Below, piece by piece: positions 33,956-34,314 of a DNA stretch of 34,314 nt. Source of the stretch: an uncultured bacterium (GTDB lineage: Bacteria > Actinomycetota > Coriobacteriia > Coriobacteriales > Coriobacteriaceae); contig CAJMRD010000008.1 in NCBI GenBank assembly GCA_905215725.1, positions 1 to 34,314 on the forward strand. Direction: 5' to 3'. Under the pieces are notes generated by a model, which had not been told where the DNA came from, did no database searches, and worked only from the letters and a program-made list of their open reading frames with translations. The position numbers and the translations under genes are program-made. Positions within the stretch are counted from its first letter, which is position 1; the number at the start of each line of letters is the position of its first letter.

Positions 33956-34314
33956 CTATTCGTCGTAGTAACGCCATACGATCTCGACGGCCGGATCGTG
34001 CGCCATGTCGTTGGGATTGGTTCCCGCCCCGCCTTCGGGAACGGGCATCCCCAGCGCGGCGAAGTGCTCCGCCCAATAGGCCGGCAGCTCGCCGTCGGCC
34101 GTGCGGAAGGTCATGGGCCGGCTCCGAAGCAGGTGCGTCGAATCGTCGGCCGCCACGAAGCACTCCCACGCCAGCTCACTGCAATAGAGTTTGCCGTTGG
34201 CGGGCAGAAACTCGTCGTCGTAGGGAAGTCCTAGCCGCTCATGCGCACGTCGCAACGCACGCTGCACCACCGTGCTGTCCGCACCGCTCACCCGTCCGAC
34301 GGCTGCTATCGGCC
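33956..34314 (-). CDS. YiiX/YebB-like NlpC/P60-family hydrolase, partial (foreign segment)
   Basis: C-terminal 119 codons of a papain-fold NlpC/P60-like protein of the YiiX (DUF830) group. The frame is open to the window edge and its 5' part lies outside. Typical segments are the LGLPYDDEFLPANGKLYCSELAWECF block with the Tyr-Cys-Ser-Glu motif carrying the candidate catalytic Cys, LPAYWAEHFAALGMPVPEG, and GTNPNDMAHDP. Such proteins are lipid or peptidoglycan hydrolase-like enzymes, common in Bacteroidales. A GTG at 34291 is not the true start because conserved-looking residues continue upstream of it. Confidence 0.7.
   Translation of the reverse strand, partial: PIAAVGRVSGADSTVVQRALRRAHERLGLPYDDEFLPANGKLYCSELAWECFVAADDSTHLLRSRPMTFRTADGELPAYWAEHFAALGMPVPEGGAGTNPNDMAHDPAVEIVWRYYDE

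Overview
The window reads as about 33 kb of a GC-rich Gram-positive chromosome, most likely a Coriobacteriia member close to Collinsella. This is inferred from an actinobacterial-type RF2, a transketolase split into two genes, frequent GTG/TTG starts with strong GGAGG ribosome sites, and overall gene style. A last stretch of about 1.2 kb appears to come from another organism, probably of the order Bacteroidales. It is joined in frame inside the glutamate synthase gene near 33,080, so the right edge is probably an assembly chimera.

Layout. 1-6000: adenine deaminase, two Cof-type HAD phosphatases, citrate synthase and an ACT-domain protein. 6000-17,600: mainly housekeeping genes, namely rpmE with a structured leader, secA-prfB, a YitT-family membrane protein, the split transketolase, a zinc-ribbon membrane protein, and ftsE-ftsX. 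17,600-21,300: RNase R, a serine recombinase and a VanZ-like membrane protein. 21,400-25,930: a N-acetylmuramic acid recovery cluster (murR-murQ-murP-mupG). MurP imports and phosphorylates MurNAc sugars, MupG splits 6-phospho-muramyl disaccharides, MurQ removes the lactyl ether, and MurR is the likely regulator. 26,000-31,300: an ArsC/Spx-like protein, an unknown gene, tRNA-Gln(CTG), tRNA-Glu(CTC), a TPR protein, smpB, a flavin reductase next to a rubredoxin (too short for usual ORF cut-offs), and an Nramp transporter. 31,700-33,082: the N-terminal part of glutamate synthase. After the join: the end of a metallo-beta-lactamase-like protein and a partial YiiX-like hydrolase.

The most unusual feature is a set of intergenic stem-loops at about a dozen places. 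Most carry a GGGAC or GTCCC core in or next to the loop. The arms differ from family to family but remain complementary, so core and pairing look conserved separately. They sit at gene 3' ends, sometimes supply or remove a stop codon, and bracket single accessory genes with copies of one family: cof (2151-3264), the zinc-ribbon gene (14,143-15,069) and mntH (29,943-31,518). Two open gene tails without starts (15,059-15,190 and 31,532-31,600) lie against such elements. I know of no description of this system; it is my main candidate for something new.
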